NCBI GenBank assembly: GCA_036504095.1
Contig: DASXVS010000079.1
Coordinates: 1-64,000, forward strand
Source of the DNA: Armatimonadota bacterium
GTDB taxonomy: Bacteria > Armatimonadota > DTGP01 > JAKQQT01
Direction: 5' to 3'
DNA: 64,000 bases
Position numbers and translations under genes: made by a program
Shown here: piece by piece, positions 23,878 through 32,884 of the stretch
Layout of the letters: each line of letters opens with the position of its first letter
How positions within the stretch are numbered: position 1 is the stretch's first letter
The notes under the pieces: generated by a model
What the model was told of the DNA's origin: nothing
What the model saw: only the letters and a program-made list of their open reading frames with translations
The model's database searches: none

Positions 23878-26187
23878 CTATATCGGGAACGCGTAAAGCC
23901 AACCGTTGGTATTGCCCGCGACGACGACGTCACCCGCGCCCGTCCCGGTGAGGCATGGCGCGGCCGTGAACATGCCCGGCAGCGCCATGGAACCCGCGTC
24001 GAACGTGCGCCACGTGCCCCCTGGATCGGCTGCGCCGCTGCCCCGCTTCAGAGCGTAAAGCCTGCCGTCCGTGCCCCCTATATAGATGACCCCGTTCAGC
24101 GCGATCGGTGACGAAGTAAACTCCTTCACCCCGTACGGTTTGAGGGGAAAATCGCTCAAGGCGGCGCCGGACGAAGCGCTGACGGCCGCAATCGAGTGGT
24201 TGTCCATTCCGAACGAGACGATGCCGGAGTTTCCATCCGCCCACGGCGACGTGCCGATATTGAACGGCATAGCGACGCCGGCGGCGGGCCATCCGTTCGC
24301 AGTGCCGCCGTTGCTGGCGTTCAAGGCCACGACCGAACCGGCCGCGGTGGTCACGTAGACGCTGTTATTGGTGGTCAACACAAAAGGAGCCGATGGGATT
24401 GGGCTGCCGCTGTCCTTCTGCCACAGAACCGTCAGAAGATCGCCTGTTACGCAACGCACTTTGCCGTCCGCGCTGGTCAACCATACATGCCCGTAGTCGG
24501 GCGCCGCCACCTGCGAGGTGATGGCGCCGAACACCGTCGGGAAGGTCCTGAGGAGCTCGCCCGTGCTCTGGCTGTACGAGTAGAGGCGGCCGTTGTCCGA
24601 GCCTATCAGAAGCATTCCATCCGCGGTGGGCGCGGGCGGGCATTGCAGATTGCCGCTGTTTGGCACCGTAACGGTCCATTTCAAAGCGCCGGTCAGGCGG
24701 TCCATGGCCACCATTTTCCCGGCAATGGTGACCGCGTAGACCGTGTCATCGTACACTGACGGACGGGCCTTTACCGCGGCGCCGAGGCCGCCGGAAGGGG
24801 GGTAACGCCATTTCACTACACCGGGCGTAAACCCCGATTGCGCGGTTGCCGGGATGCCGTACACCACTCCCGCGTCCGTTGCCGCATAGACCCACCCGCC
24901 GCTTGAGGACGGCGCCGAGTTGACGGGCGATCCCAATTTGACCGACCAGGTTCGCGGGAGCGGAACCGGCGACCACGTTCCGGAAGGCGCCGCCACAGCT
25001 GTGTTGTAGGTGGGCGTTACGTGGAAGTAATCGCAGATGCCTTCGTAAATCGCCTTCGCCACAAGCATCTTGTAGTTCTCATCGTGGAGCGCGGCGTTGT
25101 CCGGCGTAGGAGTGTCCATAAACGCCGTTTCAACGATACATGCTGGGCCTTTGAAGAAATTGTTCTCACCGTAATTGCCGGCGAATCCCTGAGCGCCGTA
25201 CGAATACCAGTTGCTCAGGTAGTTCGCCCGGAGTTCGGAGATTACGCGGGCGTGAACCTTTTGCCCCAGGTATTGGCTGCCGTACTGGTTGGCGGCGTCC
25301 GTGACCATGTAGCCGTTGCTGGTCTCGTACATCGTGAGCGTGCCGGACGCGGTTCCGCTGTCTCCGTTATTGTGGAGGCTGACCATTATATCCGCACCGC
25401 GCCATATAGCGTACAGAGGGCGCGTGGCGATGTCCCGGTTGGCATCCGTGGTCCTGCCGTTATCGTAGACGCTGCTGGGAGCTCCCTGGCGCACGTTGTG
25501 ATAGAGCGACGCCATCTGCCACCAGGGTTTGTTCGGCGCCGTCCGCGTCAGCCCGGCGAACGTCCACACGGTCGTACATTGGCCGTAGGTCTTGTCGAGT
25601 TCGCGGCAGGGATAGACGGTTGCGCCATTGTTCACGAGGAAGTTGTTGAGATACTGCATGAACTCGGGGTTCAGGAAGTCCTCGATGATACCTTGCCAAT
25701 ACCCGCGCTGCGTCGCCCACCCGGTGCCCGTCGAATTGGAGGTCCAGCCGTGCCCCGGGCTGATGGCGATAGTCTTTCCCGTGAGCGCTCCCACAGCGGG
25801 AGTGTACTGCGGCCCGCGCTGGACGCTCCGTGGTCCGGACTCCGGCACAACCTCCGGGACCGGTGGCAGGTAGGAAGACAGCAAACGGCCGTTGCAGGTG
25901 AAGCGCCATTTGGTGATGCCTTCCGTGCCGTGGAATGCGATTTGCGCGGCGTCCGTCAATGCTTCCAGGGCGCAGTCGTCGATGCCTGCGGCGGTTTCCG
26001 GCGAGAAGTCGATGGCAACGTTCCCGGCGACGAAGGATATGTTGGTGACCCCCGAACCGGATGGGAATCGCAGCGCCTTGAGAGCGGCGTCGATCTGGGC
26101 CTGCTGAGTGGTCATTGGCGCGGCGGCGAAAGCGGGCAGACCAAGCGCCATGCAGGCGCAGATGACCGTAAAACTGAGATGCCTCAT
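23878..26187 (-). CDS. Secreted N-acetylmuramoyl-L-alanine amidase fused to PQQ-type beta-propeller
   Basis: 769 residues from the ATG at 26187 with Shine-Dalgarno GGAGGATATCC. Signal peptide to about 23. Residues 25-105 resemble a GerMN-like domain. An Amidase_3-type domain follows (about 138-420): ISPGHGW with zinc His, DIMVSLHNNGD with the second His, and CIVETAFMDT with the Glu. The final 320 or so residues hold repeated strands (GGWVYAATDAGVVYGIPA, VYVTTAAGSVVALNAS, VIYIGGTDGRLYALK) of a PQQ-like propeller. It cuts peptide stems from peptidoglycan; the propeller may bind a partner or polymer. A TATACT lies about 33 bases upstream. Confidence 0.88.
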   Translation of the reverse strand: MRHLSFTVICACMALGLPAFAAAPMTTQQAQIDAALKALRFPSGSGVTNISFVAGNVAIDFSPETAAGIDDCALEALTDAAQIAFHGTEGITKWRFTCNGRLLSSYLPPVPEVVPESGPRSVQRGPQYTPAVGALTGKTIAISPGHGWTSNSTGTGWATQRGYWQGIIEDFLNPEFMQYLNNFLVNNGATVYPCRELDKTYGQCTTVWTFAGLTRTAPNKPWWQMASLYHNVRQGAPSSVYDNGRTTDANRDIATRPLYAIWRGADIMVSLHNNGDSGTASGTLTMYETSNGYMVTDAANQYGSQYLGQKVHARVISELRANYLSNWYSYGAQGFAGNYGENNFFKGPACIVETAFMDTPTPDNAALHDENYKMLVAKAIYEGICDYFHVTPTYNTAVAAPSGTWSPVPLPRTWSVKLGSPVNSAPSSSGGWVYAATDAGVVYGIPATAQSGFTPGVVKWRYPPSGGLGAAVKARPSVYDDTVYAVTIAGKMVAMDRLTGALKWTVTVPNSGNLQCPPAPTADGMLLIGSDNGRLYSYSQSTGELLRTFPTVFGAITSQVAAPDYGHVWLTSADGKVRCVTGDLLTVLWQKDSGSPIPSAPFVLTTNNSVYVTTAAGSVVALNASNGGTANGWPAAGVAMPFNIGTSPWADGNSGIVSFGMDNHSIAAVSASSGAALSDFPLKPYGVKEFTSSPIALNGVIYIGGTDGRLYALKRGSGAADPGGTWRTFDAGSMALPGMFTAAPCLTGTGAGDVVVAGNTNGWLYAFPI

Positions 26188-26254
26188 GCCTGGATATCCT
26201 CCACGCTCAGTATAACCAAACGGTCGATTCACCGCCAGCATTGCGATGAAGCTG

Positions 26255-27433
26255 TCAGCGCGGTAATGCGCGAGCGGACTGCGCGAGGCGTTCTTCGTAG
26301 AACGCCTGCAATGACGCAACGCTGTTATCGATGTTGAACGGCCCGGCCTGCATCGCTTCGAATGCCTGTGACCGTGTTATAGCAGGCTTATTCGCCGCCA
26401 TCTCCAACAGGTCTCCCGCCCAATCCGCAGCCGAAAGCTGGATGGACAATCGACGCACGAGCTGCGGGACCGCATCCATCTCCGACGTAATAGTGTCCGA
26501 AACGAGCATGGGTAGGCCCGCTGCCTGAGCCTCCATGCCCACCAGGGGCAGACCCTCGTAGAGTGACGGGAGGCAAAACGCGTCCATCGCTCCGGCGATG
26601 AGTCTGGGGGCATCGGCGCGCTGTCCGAGGAAGATGACGCGGTCGCTAAGGCCTCGGTCACTAACCCGGTCCATCATATCGTGCTTCATATCGCCGTCTC
26701 CGAGAAGGAGAAAGCGAAGGTTGTCGCGCCTCCTGCAGGCTTCGGCAGCGATATCGATCAGATACCCGTGGTTTTTCTGGTAGACAAACCGCCCGACGTG
26801 CCCGACGACGAATGCGTCGGCCGGGATGCCAAGCTCAGCTCGAACGGCTATGTCCGGCCGCGCGGCCCGGAACGGTTCGATATCGATGCCGCAGTACACG
26901 AGACGGATACGAGGGTTCTCGCGCCAGCTATCGCCGAATAACTCCTGGGCCGCCGGCATTGAACACGCTATTCCCGCATTCCACAAGCGCGCCAGGTAGC
27001 GGTTGCGCGAGGCAACGCGGATCCTGCGCATTGTGGTGGTATTCCCGACTGGCGCGTTGTGGCTGTGCGCGACCCGAACGGGGATCCCGAAGCGTTTTGC
27101 GAGCTTGAGCACGTAGCCGCGGTTAAACTGGTTGTGGCAGTGTACGATGTCATACGGTCCGCTTCCAAAGACGATGTCACGCAGCGCGCCGGCGAAGGTG
27201 GGCCGGCCGGGCCGACGGGCCAGCGAGTACACTTCGCAGCCCAGCGCCTCGAACTCGTCGACGAGTGGCGTACGTTCGAGATCGCGTACTGCGAGGTTCA
27301 TCTGGAACCGGCTGCGGTCCACGTGGCCGAGCACGTGCAGGAGCCAGCACTCCACGCCCGCCCGCTCTAAGTGTTTGATCACGTGCAGGACGCGGATGGG
27401 CCTATCGGATTCGTAGCGCGCGGGAGTACTCAC
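26255..27433 (-). CDS. Glycosyltransferase family 4-like (GT-B)
   Basis: 392 residues if translation starts at the GTG at 27433; an ATG at 27550 would add an unlikely 39-residue basic extension. GT-B retaining transferase: N-terminal RVLHVIKHLERAGVECWLLHVL, central PRIRLVYCGIDIEPF, then VGHVGRFVYQKNHGYLID and the C-terminal E-x7-E-type motif LPSLYEGLPLVGMEAQAAGLPMLVSD. It transfers a sugar to a lipid or glycan acceptor at the cytoplasmic face. The methyltransferase gene lies upstream and the amidase downstream, both on the same strand, so a cell-envelope glycan is a fair guess. Confidence 0.9.
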   Translation of the reverse strand: MSTPARYESDRPIRVLHVIKHLERAGVECWLLHVLGHVDRSRFQMNLAVRDLERTPLVDEFEALGCEVYSLARRPGRPTFAGALRDIVFGSGPYDIVHCHNQFNRGYVLKLAKRFGIPVRVAHSHNAPVGNTTTMRRIRVASRNRYLARLWNAGIACSMPAAQELFGDSWRENPRIRLVYCGIDIEPFRAARPDIAVRAELGIPADAFVVGHVGRFVYQKNHGYLIDIAAEACRRRDNLRFLLLGDGDMKHDMMDRVSDRGLSDRVIFLGQRADAPRLIAGAMDAFCLPSLYEGLPLVGMEAQAAGLPMLVSDTITSEMDAVPQLVRRLSIQLSAADWAGDLLEMAANKPAITRSQAFEAMQAGPFNIDNSVASLQAFYEERLAQSARALPR

Positions 27434-27559
27434 ATTACAAGTATGTTCGCGTTCACCCGTGCCAAACGAAAGTTCGGCCGCGACAACAACGCAGTCCTTG
27501 AAGCTGTAGCTGTGCGCTCGGCGGCGGGCGGCTTCGCTGCAGCCCGCCATCTGGCGGCG

Positions 27560-28546
27560 CTAGCGGGGTTTTGAGCCGATCATCAGCGAGGTCGCGCCGC
27601 CGGCGAGGTCCGTTCTGCGGATCGCGTCAAATCCCGCCCCGCTCAGCCATTGGGCAGTTTCGGATTCGGTGTACGTGTCCCCGGATTCGGTGCCGACGAG
27701 CATGTTGAGGGCGAACATTGCGCCGCCGGGCGGATTCACCCGCTCGTCGTCCATGAACCAGTCGGCGACCACGATACGTCCGCCGGGATTGAGCGCGCGG
27801 AACGCTTTCGAGAAGAGGAGGCGCGTCTCGTCCGGGCTGTTTGAGTGGATGACCGCTGAGAGGAGCGCGAGGTCGTATCCGCCCGGGAATGCGTCCTGAA
27901 GGTAGTTGCCCCCGTATGTGTTGACGCGGTCTGCCAATCCTGCCCTGTCGATGTAGCCCTGGGTGATCGGGCAGATGTCCGGCAGGTCGAACACCGTGGC
28001 CGTCAGGCCGTTCTTCGCGCGGCAGAACGCCATCGCGTAGTCCGCGCTTCCGCCCCCGATATCCAGGAGGCGGTTGACGCCGGTGAGGTCCAGAGCGCCG
28101 ACGATCAACGGCGCGCGGCTCATTGCGTTGTGGTGCATCGCCGCGATGAAGGCGTCAGCCCGGTTTGCGCTGGTCGCCTCCTCGCGCGCGGGGGTTTTCC
28201 CATTCCGGACCGCTTCCGTAAGGTTGGTCCACGTATGCCACAGGTGCGCGGTATGCATCAGGCCGTCTGCGGCATAGCCCGGCCGGCCGGGTACGAGGCA
28301 TTGCTCGGCAGCCTCGCTGTTGCGGAACAGGCCCCCTTGCTTCAACAGAAGGCCCTGCACGACGAGGGCGTTGAGAAGGCGGTCGGTTGCCCGCGGGTCC
28401 GTTTTCAGCGTGGCTGCAACGTCCTGCGAGGAGCAGGGGCCATTGCCCAACGCCTCGAAGACGCCGATCTCGACGCCTGATAGTATCACGCGGCTGGCCA
28501 TGAAGCCCCGTGCCGTTTCCCAGATGCGATCGGTTGATGAGGGCAT
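27560..28546 (-). CDS. SAM-dependent O-methyltransferase (acetylserotonin/hydroxyneurosporene type)
   Basis: 328 residues. N-terminal winged-helix dimerisation domain (GVFEALGNGPCSSQDVAATLK, LLNALVVQGLLLKQGGLF) and Rossmann domain with motif I LLDIGGGSADYA. The acidic motif TVFDLP and the post-motif RALNPGGRIVVADWF also fit. This is the plant-type O-methyltransferase-like group also found in bacterial secondary metabolism. The substrate is unknown. It starts seven bases after nfnB with Shine-Dalgarno AGGGAAG, so is probably co-transcribed. Confidence 0.88.
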   Translation of the reverse strand: MPSSTDRIWETARGFMASRVILSGVEIGVFEALGNGPCSSQDVAATLKTDPRATDRLLNALVVQGLLLKQGGLFRNSEAAEQCLVPGRPGYAADGLMHTAHLWHTWTNLTEAVRNGKTPAREEATSANRADAFIAAMHHNAMSRAPLIVGALDLTGVNRLLDIGGGSADYAMAFCRAKNGLTATVFDLPDICPITQGYIDRAGLADRVNTYGGNYLQDAFPGGYDLALLSAVIHSNSPDETRLLFSKAFRALNPGGRIVVADWFMDDERVNPPGGAMFALNMLVGTESGDTYTESETAQWLSGAGFDAIRRTDLAGGATSLMIGSKPR

Positions 28547-28553
28547 GCGTGTT

Positions 28554-29969
28554 CTACTTCCCTGCCAGGTACTCAGAAATCGCCTTCGCCGCGCGCCGTC
28601 CGGCGCCCATCGCCTCGATCACCGTTGCCGCACCGGTAACGATGTCGCCGCCGGCGAAAAGGCCGGGCCGCGGCGTGGCGCCGGAGTCGTGATCGGCCAC
28701 GATGGTCCCGTGTGAGGTGATCTCGAGTCCCGGCGTTGTCTGCGGAACCAGTGGCGCGGGCTTGTTGCCGATCGCCACGACAACCGTGTCCGCTTCCACC
28801 ACGAAATCGGAACCCTCGATCTTCACCGGCCGGCGGCGTCCGGAGGCGTCCGGCTCACCGAGTTCCATACGCAGGCACTGGACGCCCTTCACCCAGCGGT
28901 TTTCGTCGCCGATGATGGCGGTCGGCGCGGTGAGATACTCGAAGATAATGCCTTCTTCCTCCGCGTGTTCGATCTCGTCGTGCCGCGCCGGCATCTCGGC
29001 GCGGGTTCGCCGGTACAGAACGGTTACCTTCTCCGGGCCGAGTCGCTTCGCCACGCGCGCCGAGTCCATGGCCACGTTTCCGCCGCCGATGACCACAACG
29101 TGCTTGCCAACGTAGACGGGGGTGTCGTTCGACTCGGCGTCATACGCGCCCATCAGGTTGACGCGCGTGAGGAACTCATTGGCGGAACACACGCCGCACA
29201 GGCTCTCGCCGGGGATGTCCATGAAGACCGGCAGCCCGGCGCCCGTACCAACAAAAACCGCTTCGTAACCGTCCGCGAACAGCTCATCGATGGTGATGGT
29301 GCGTCCGATGACGACGTTCGTTTCGACCTTTACGCCCATCTTTTCGAGCGCGGCGATCTCCTGAGCCACGATGGATTTTGGCAGTCGGAACTCAGGTATG
29401 CCGTATACCAGCACGCCGCCAGGTTTGTGAAGCGCCTCGAAAATGGTGACATCGTGCCCCATCTTGATCAGATCGGCCGAGCACGCCAGCCCGGCGGGAC
29501 CGGACCCGATGATCGCGACCTTCTTTCCGGTCTTCACCACGTTCAGGGGCTCGTCCGCTTGCTCGTGAACGCCGTTCTGCATGGCACGATCCGCAACGAA
29601 CCGCTCGAGCGCTCCAACCGACACCGCCCCGAACTTCTTCGCCAGGGCGCAATGGGACTCGCATTGCGTTTCCTGCGGGCATACGCGGCCGCAGATGGCC
29701 GGAAGCAGATTGGCGTCGTGGATCACGTGGAGCGCGTCGTCGAAATCGCCGCCGGCGATCGATTTGATGAACAGAGGAACGTCGATGCCTACAGGGCAGT
29801 CCGCCACACAACGCGGCTTCCCGCATTGAAGGCAGCGCTGCGCCTCCAGCACCGCGTCTTCGGGCGACAGGTTCAACGACACCTCTGCGAAATCGGCGAC
29901 CCGCTCAACGGACGGGCGTGCCGGCGGCCGGTGACGGGGTATGTTCAGTTTCTTTTGGGTTTCGCTCAT
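28554..29969 (-). CDS. nfnB: NfnB-like large subunit (GltD/glutamate-synthase-small-subunit family flavoprotein)
   Basis: 471 residues from the ATG at 29969; an upstream ATG at 29987 lies inside a repeat and is less likely. The N-terminal cysteines CLQCGKPRCVADCPVG and CGRVCPQETQCESHC bind two 4Fe-4S clusters. FAD (IGSGPAGLACS) and NADPH-type (VIGGGNVAMDSARVAKRLG) Rossmann motifs follow. Alone it could be read as glutamate synthase small subunit, but with the PyrK-like partner next to it the pair matches NfnAB/SudAB, which couples ferredoxin, NADH and NADPH by electron bifurcation. That function is inferred from family and pairing. Confidence 0.88.
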   Translation of the reverse strand: MSETQKKLNIPRHRPPARPSVERVADFAEVSLNLSPEDAVLEAQRCLQCGKPRCVADCPVGIDVPLFIKSIAGGDFDDALHVIHDANLLPAICGRVCPQETQCESHCALAKKFGAVSVGALERFVADRAMQNGVHEQADEPLNVVKTGKKVAIIGSGPAGLACSADLIKMGHDVTIFEALHKPGGVLVYGIPEFRLPKSIVAQEIAALEKMGVKVETNVVIGRTITIDELFADGYEAVFVGTGAGLPVFMDIPGESLCGVCSANEFLTRVNLMGAYDAESNDTPVYVGKHVVVIGGGNVAMDSARVAKRLGPEKVTVLYRRTRAEMPARHDEIEHAEEEGIIFEYLTAPTAIIGDENRWVKGVQCLRMELGEPDASGRRRPVKIEGSDFVVEADTVVVAIGNKPAPLVPQTTPGLEITSHGTIVADHDSGATPRPGLFAGGDIVTGAATVIEAMGAGRRAAKAISEYLAGK

Positions 29970-29982
29970 TTGGTCAGCATCC

Positions 29983-30056
29983 GGCATCCAGCATCCAGCA
30001 TTCAGATCGTGAGGCCGATACTCGGCCTGGATGCTGAATACTGGATGCTGGATGCT
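29983..30056. repeat. Long CATCCAG palindrome between nfnA and nfnB
   Basis: Arms 29983-30005 and 30034-30056 pair at 21 of 23 positions. A smaller AGGCCG/CGGCCT hairpin lies in the loop. The right arm overlaps the nfnA stop codon by two bases and the left arm covers a possible nfnB start. The same unit occurs singly at 3711-3737. In the nfnAB transcript it would form a strong hairpin between the two genes. Confidence 0.8.
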
Positions 30057-30897
30057 ATGAAACGGGGGTCATCTGTTTCTCGCAGTGGCCGGGGCCTCGC
30101 GGCGCCTGTTCCTGGCTGCGGTAGATCGCCAGGCGGGCGCGCAACTCGTCAAAATCGACTTTGTGACCGTCGAACTCTGGCCCGTCCACGCACGCGTACT
30201 TTACTTGGTCTCCTATATGCACGCGGCACCCACCGCACATACCGGTACCGTCGACCATCACCGGATTGAGGCTCACCATCGTTGGCGTGGCGGATGGTCG
30301 TGTCGTCTCGCAGACAGCGCGCATCATCGGAACCGGGCCCGCGGCGATGACCATTTTCACGTTGCCTTCGTCCAGCAACCGCTGAAGGGGCGTTATGACG
30401 AGGGCCTTTTCCCCGACGGATCCATCGTCCGTGGTGAGGTGGAAATGCGTAGATGCAGCGCGCAGTTCGTCTTCCAGGACCAACAGATCCTGGGACCGCG
30501 CTCCGAGAATCACGTCCACTTCGTTGCCCGCCGCCTTCACGGCTTCCGCAATCGGGAGAACAACGGCAGCCCCCACACCGCCCGCAACGCAGACGACGCG
30601 ACCCCAATTCTCAACGTGTGTCGGCACGCCCAGCGGCCCGGCCAGGTCCAGCAGTGTGTCGCCGGCTTCCAGCGCGCACAGGTCGGAAGTTGTTTTGCCG
30701 ACTTTCTGCACCACGAGGGTGATCGTTCCTGCGTCGGGATCAGATCCGGCGATCGTCAGCGGGATGCGCTCACCATGGTCTTTGACGCGGAGGATGACAA
30801 ACTGGCCCGCGAGGCGCTTGCGCGCGGTGAGTGGGGCCTCGACGACAAGCCGCGCCACCGTGGGCGCCAGCCATTCCTTTGAGACGATGCGATTCAA
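30055..30897 (-). CDS. nfnA: NfnA-like small subunit (PyrK/sulfide dehydrogenase-type FAD, 2Fe-2S protein)
   Basis: 280 residues from the TTG at 30897, which has GGGAGA nine bases upstream; this length equals that of known NfnA proteins. An FAD-binding barrel (ERIPLTIAGSDPDAGTITLVVQ) is followed by an NAD-binding domain (VVCVAGGVGAAVVLPIAEA). A 2Fe-2S segment, DGTGMCGGCRVHIGDQVKYACVDGP, completes it. With nfnB it forms a heterodimeric ferredoxin-NAD(P) oxidoreductase in the cytoplasm. The start could also be further upstream, but no in-frame codon has a better ribosome-binding site. Confidence 0.87.
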   Translation of the reverse strand: MNRIVSKEWLAPTVARLVVEAPLTARKRLAGQFVILRVKDHGERIPLTIAGSDPDAGTITLVVQKVGKTTSDLCALEAGDTLLDLAGPLGVPTHVENWGRVVCVAGGVGAAVVLPIAEAVKAAGNEVDVILGARSQDLLVLEDELRAASTHFHLTTDDGSVGEKALVITPLQRLLDEGNVKMVIAAGPVPMMRAVCETTRPSATPTMVSLNPVMVDGTGMCGGCRVHIGDQVKYACVDGPEFDGHKVDFDELRARLAIYRSQEQAPRGPGHCEKQMTPVS

Positions 30898-31138
30898 GCG
30901 GTCTCTCCCTTTCACATCCGGGCGGTGTGTCGCGAGCACGGGCGACGCTGCAAACCGAAGCCGCAATCAGCCTATGTTCCCCCGGTTCATCCTTGCTTTC
31001 AGAATAGCACAGGATGCCATCGCGTGGGGTGTTCCCGATACCGCGCCGGCGACGCTCCAGCCCCAAAACGATGGCAGGAGGCACGTGGCGGGATCCAGGA
31101 TTCGGGAGACCACCCCGCAACCTCTGCATTCCCCGGGG

Positions 31139-31912
31139 TCAGTTGTCTTCCTTGCGGAACGAGATGAGCATGAACATCCCCTGACCGTCTTTTCGTGGCA
31201 CGGGCGAGTAGCTGGCCGAGATGTTCACCCCGGACCCATCCTTGCGATGGATCGTGAAATGGCTGCAACCGCCGATGCGCCCGGCCTGCGAGGAAAAGAC
31301 GCCGAAGCAATCCATGCCGTGGGATACGTCGCCCTCGGCCCCGCACCGGAACAGGTGGTAGCATCGTGCTTCGCCCACGATCTCCCGCGCCTGGAAGCCG
31401 GTCAGCCGTTCCGCGGCGAGGTTCATCGCCAGGATCCGGCGGTGCTGGTCGATAAGCAACATCGCATCGGTAGAGTGCTTGAAAAGAGATCCCAGTGCTG
31501 CGTTGACGTCTTCCGGCGGTGATTCCTCCAACCATCTGCGGTAAGCCCCGGCGTCCAGAAGGTCGCGGAGTTCGGCGGGATCGGACATCTCGATCCGCAG
31601 CAACCAGCCTTCGCCGTAGGGGTCCGAGTTCACGCGGGAGGGGTCGTCCGAGAGTGAATCGTTGACCGCTGCGACGCGGCCCGAAACCGGGGCCATCAGG
31701 TCGCACGGGCCGGCGGTGCCGCATACGAGTTGCCCGAATGCTTCGCCCGACACCAGTTTCGAGCCGGATCTGGGAAGCTGGGCGAAATCGACCTGGCCCC
31801 ACAATCGCTGCGCGGGATCGGACACACCGATGGTCGCGAGAAGGCCGTCGGCCTGTACCCACATATGGGCGAGGTCATAACGCAGGTGTTCGGGCAATCT
31901 GATATCCGACAT
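31139..31912 (-). CDS. GcvH-like domain fused to Cys-rich PAS domain, lipoyl lysine missing
   Basis: 257 residues. Residues 1-130 follow the glycine-cleavage H protein fold (AHMWVQADGLLATIGVSDPAQRLWGQVDFAQLP, then MAPVSGRVAAVNDSLSDDPSRVNSDPYGEGWLLRIE). At the lipoylation site, where H proteins have E-S-V-K-A, this protein reads CGTAGPCD; counting back from PVSG the lysine position is Ala67. It therefore cannot be lipoylated in the usual way. Residues about 139-255 form a PAS domain (GSLFKHSTDAMLLIDQHRRILAMNLAAERLTGF) with Cys184, 190, 202 and 216, which might bind metal or Fe-S. The fusion suggests a sensor that uses an H-protein scaffold. Confidence 0.82.
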   Translation of the reverse strand: MSDIRLPEHLRYDLAHMWVQADGLLATIGVSDPAQRLWGQVDFAQLPRSGSKLVSGEAFGQLVCGTAGPCDLMAPVSGRVAAVNDSLSDDPSRVNSDPYGEGWLLRIEMSDPAELRDLLDAGAYRRWLEESPPEDVNAALGSLFKHSTDAMLLIDQHRRILAMNLAAERLTGFQAREIVGEARCYHLFRCGAEGDVSHGMDCFGVFSSQAGRIGGCSHFTIHRKDGSGVNISASYSPVPRKDGQGMFMLISFRKEDN

Positions 31913-32003
31913 GATTTCTCCGGGAACTGGAATACATGAAGGATAGCATCGCGGGGCGCTTAGCGGGCCACGCGATGCGGCGAGGGGCCCGGCCAGAGTT
32001 GCG

Positions 32004-32714
32004 TTAGTTCTTGGCGCCGGCGAACAGCCGGTTCAGGACGGGCTCGTCGCCAACCAGTTCGCCGTCCTTGAAATGGATGATCCGCTGTGCGTGTTCGGCG
32101 ATATCCTGCTCGTGCGTGACGATGACAACCGTTTTGCCCGCCGCGTGGAATTTCTGGAAGATCGCCATGATCTCCTCGCCGGTGCGGGTGTCCAGATTGC
32201 CGGTTGGTTCGTCGCCAAACAGGATAGCGGGATTGTTGACCAGCGCGCGGGCGATGGCGACTCGTTGCTGCTGGCCGCCGGAGAGTTCATTGGGCTTGTG
32301 GTCCATCCGGTCGGTCAGGCCTACCGCCTCCAGGCATTTCACGGCGATCTCGCGGCGGTTGACCACACCGGAGTAGAACAGTGGCATTTCGACGTTCTGC
32401 AGGGCGGATGTGCGTGCAATCAGGTTGAAGGTCTGGTAAACGAAGCCGATCTTCCGGCTGCGGATTTCGGCCAGCTGATCGTCGTTGAGGCCGGCAACCT
32501 CTTCGCCTTCCAATTGATACGAACCGGACGTCGGGGTATCCAGGCACCCGATGAGGTTCATGAACGTTGATTTACCCGAACCCGAGGGCCCCATGATCGC
32601 TACAAACTCGCCGCGGTCGATGCGCAGGGTCACACCGTGCAGGGCGTGGACTTCCTGTGTGCCCATAATGTACGTCTTCTGAAGGTCTTCAACCTGAATA
32701 AGTGGCTGGCTCAT
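32004..32714 (-). CDS. ABC transporter ATP-binding protein (MacB/LolD family)
   Basis: 236 residues. Walker [12 protein letters not shown]-loop YQTFNLI, signature [15 protein letters not shown], Walker [13 protein letters not shown] and switch His in VTHEQD. The [12 protein letters not shown] region is typical of MacB/LolD/FtsE-type ATPases that energise FtsX-fold permeases. The partner permease is at 33550-34866 in the same operon, with the Gly-rich protein between. Cytoplasmic. Confidence 0.93.
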   Translation of the reverse strand: MSQPLIQVEDLQKTYIMGTQEVHALHGVTLRIDRGEFVAIMGPSGSGKSTFMNLIGCLDTPTSGSYQLEGEEVAGLNDDQLAEIRSRKIGFVYQTFNLIARTSALQNVEMPLFYSGVVNRREIAVKCLEAVGLTDRMDHKPNELSGGQQQRVAIARALVNNPAILFGDEPTGNLDTRTGEEIMAIFQKFHAAGKTVVIVTHEQDIAEHAQRIIHFKDGELVGDEPVLNRLFAGAKN

Positions 32715-32766
32715 ACGTCTGTCTATCGCCTGTTTCCGTGTGATGCGGCTATCCGTGAGCGCCTCG

Positions 32767-32811
32767 TTCCGAGGGAAGCGCAGGGCAGGGTATCCTCCGC
32801 TTCCCTCGGAA
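32767..32811. repeat. Palindrome TTCCGAGGGAAGCG/CGCTTCCCTCGGAA
   Basis: A perfect 14-bp stem with a 17-base loop between the ATPase and the Gly-rich protein. The sequence resembles a widespread intergenic element containing a TTCCGAG-GAAGCG core. Its position would put a hairpin in the middle of the efflux operon mRNA. Confidence 0.7.
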
Positions 32812-32884
32812 TGACCGGGGTGGGAACCGTCTTGTGATCCCCGTTTGTCCGGTCTGCGTCTCTTCAGCTAGTCTCGGTATTCAA

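Noticed and set aside
24196-26337. Long plus-strand frames opposite the amidase
   Set aside because: The minus-strand gene has signal peptide, zinc motifs and repeats; the antisense frames have none of these.
28554-29969. Glutamate synthase small subunit (gltD) as the primary annotation
   Set aside because: No large subunit gene is adjacent, while the PyrK-like partner is; the Nfn-type reading fits better.
30395-31522. 375-residue plus-strand frame across nfnA and the GcvH-PAS gene
   Set aside because: It spans an intergenic gap and two genes with clear motifs on the other strand.
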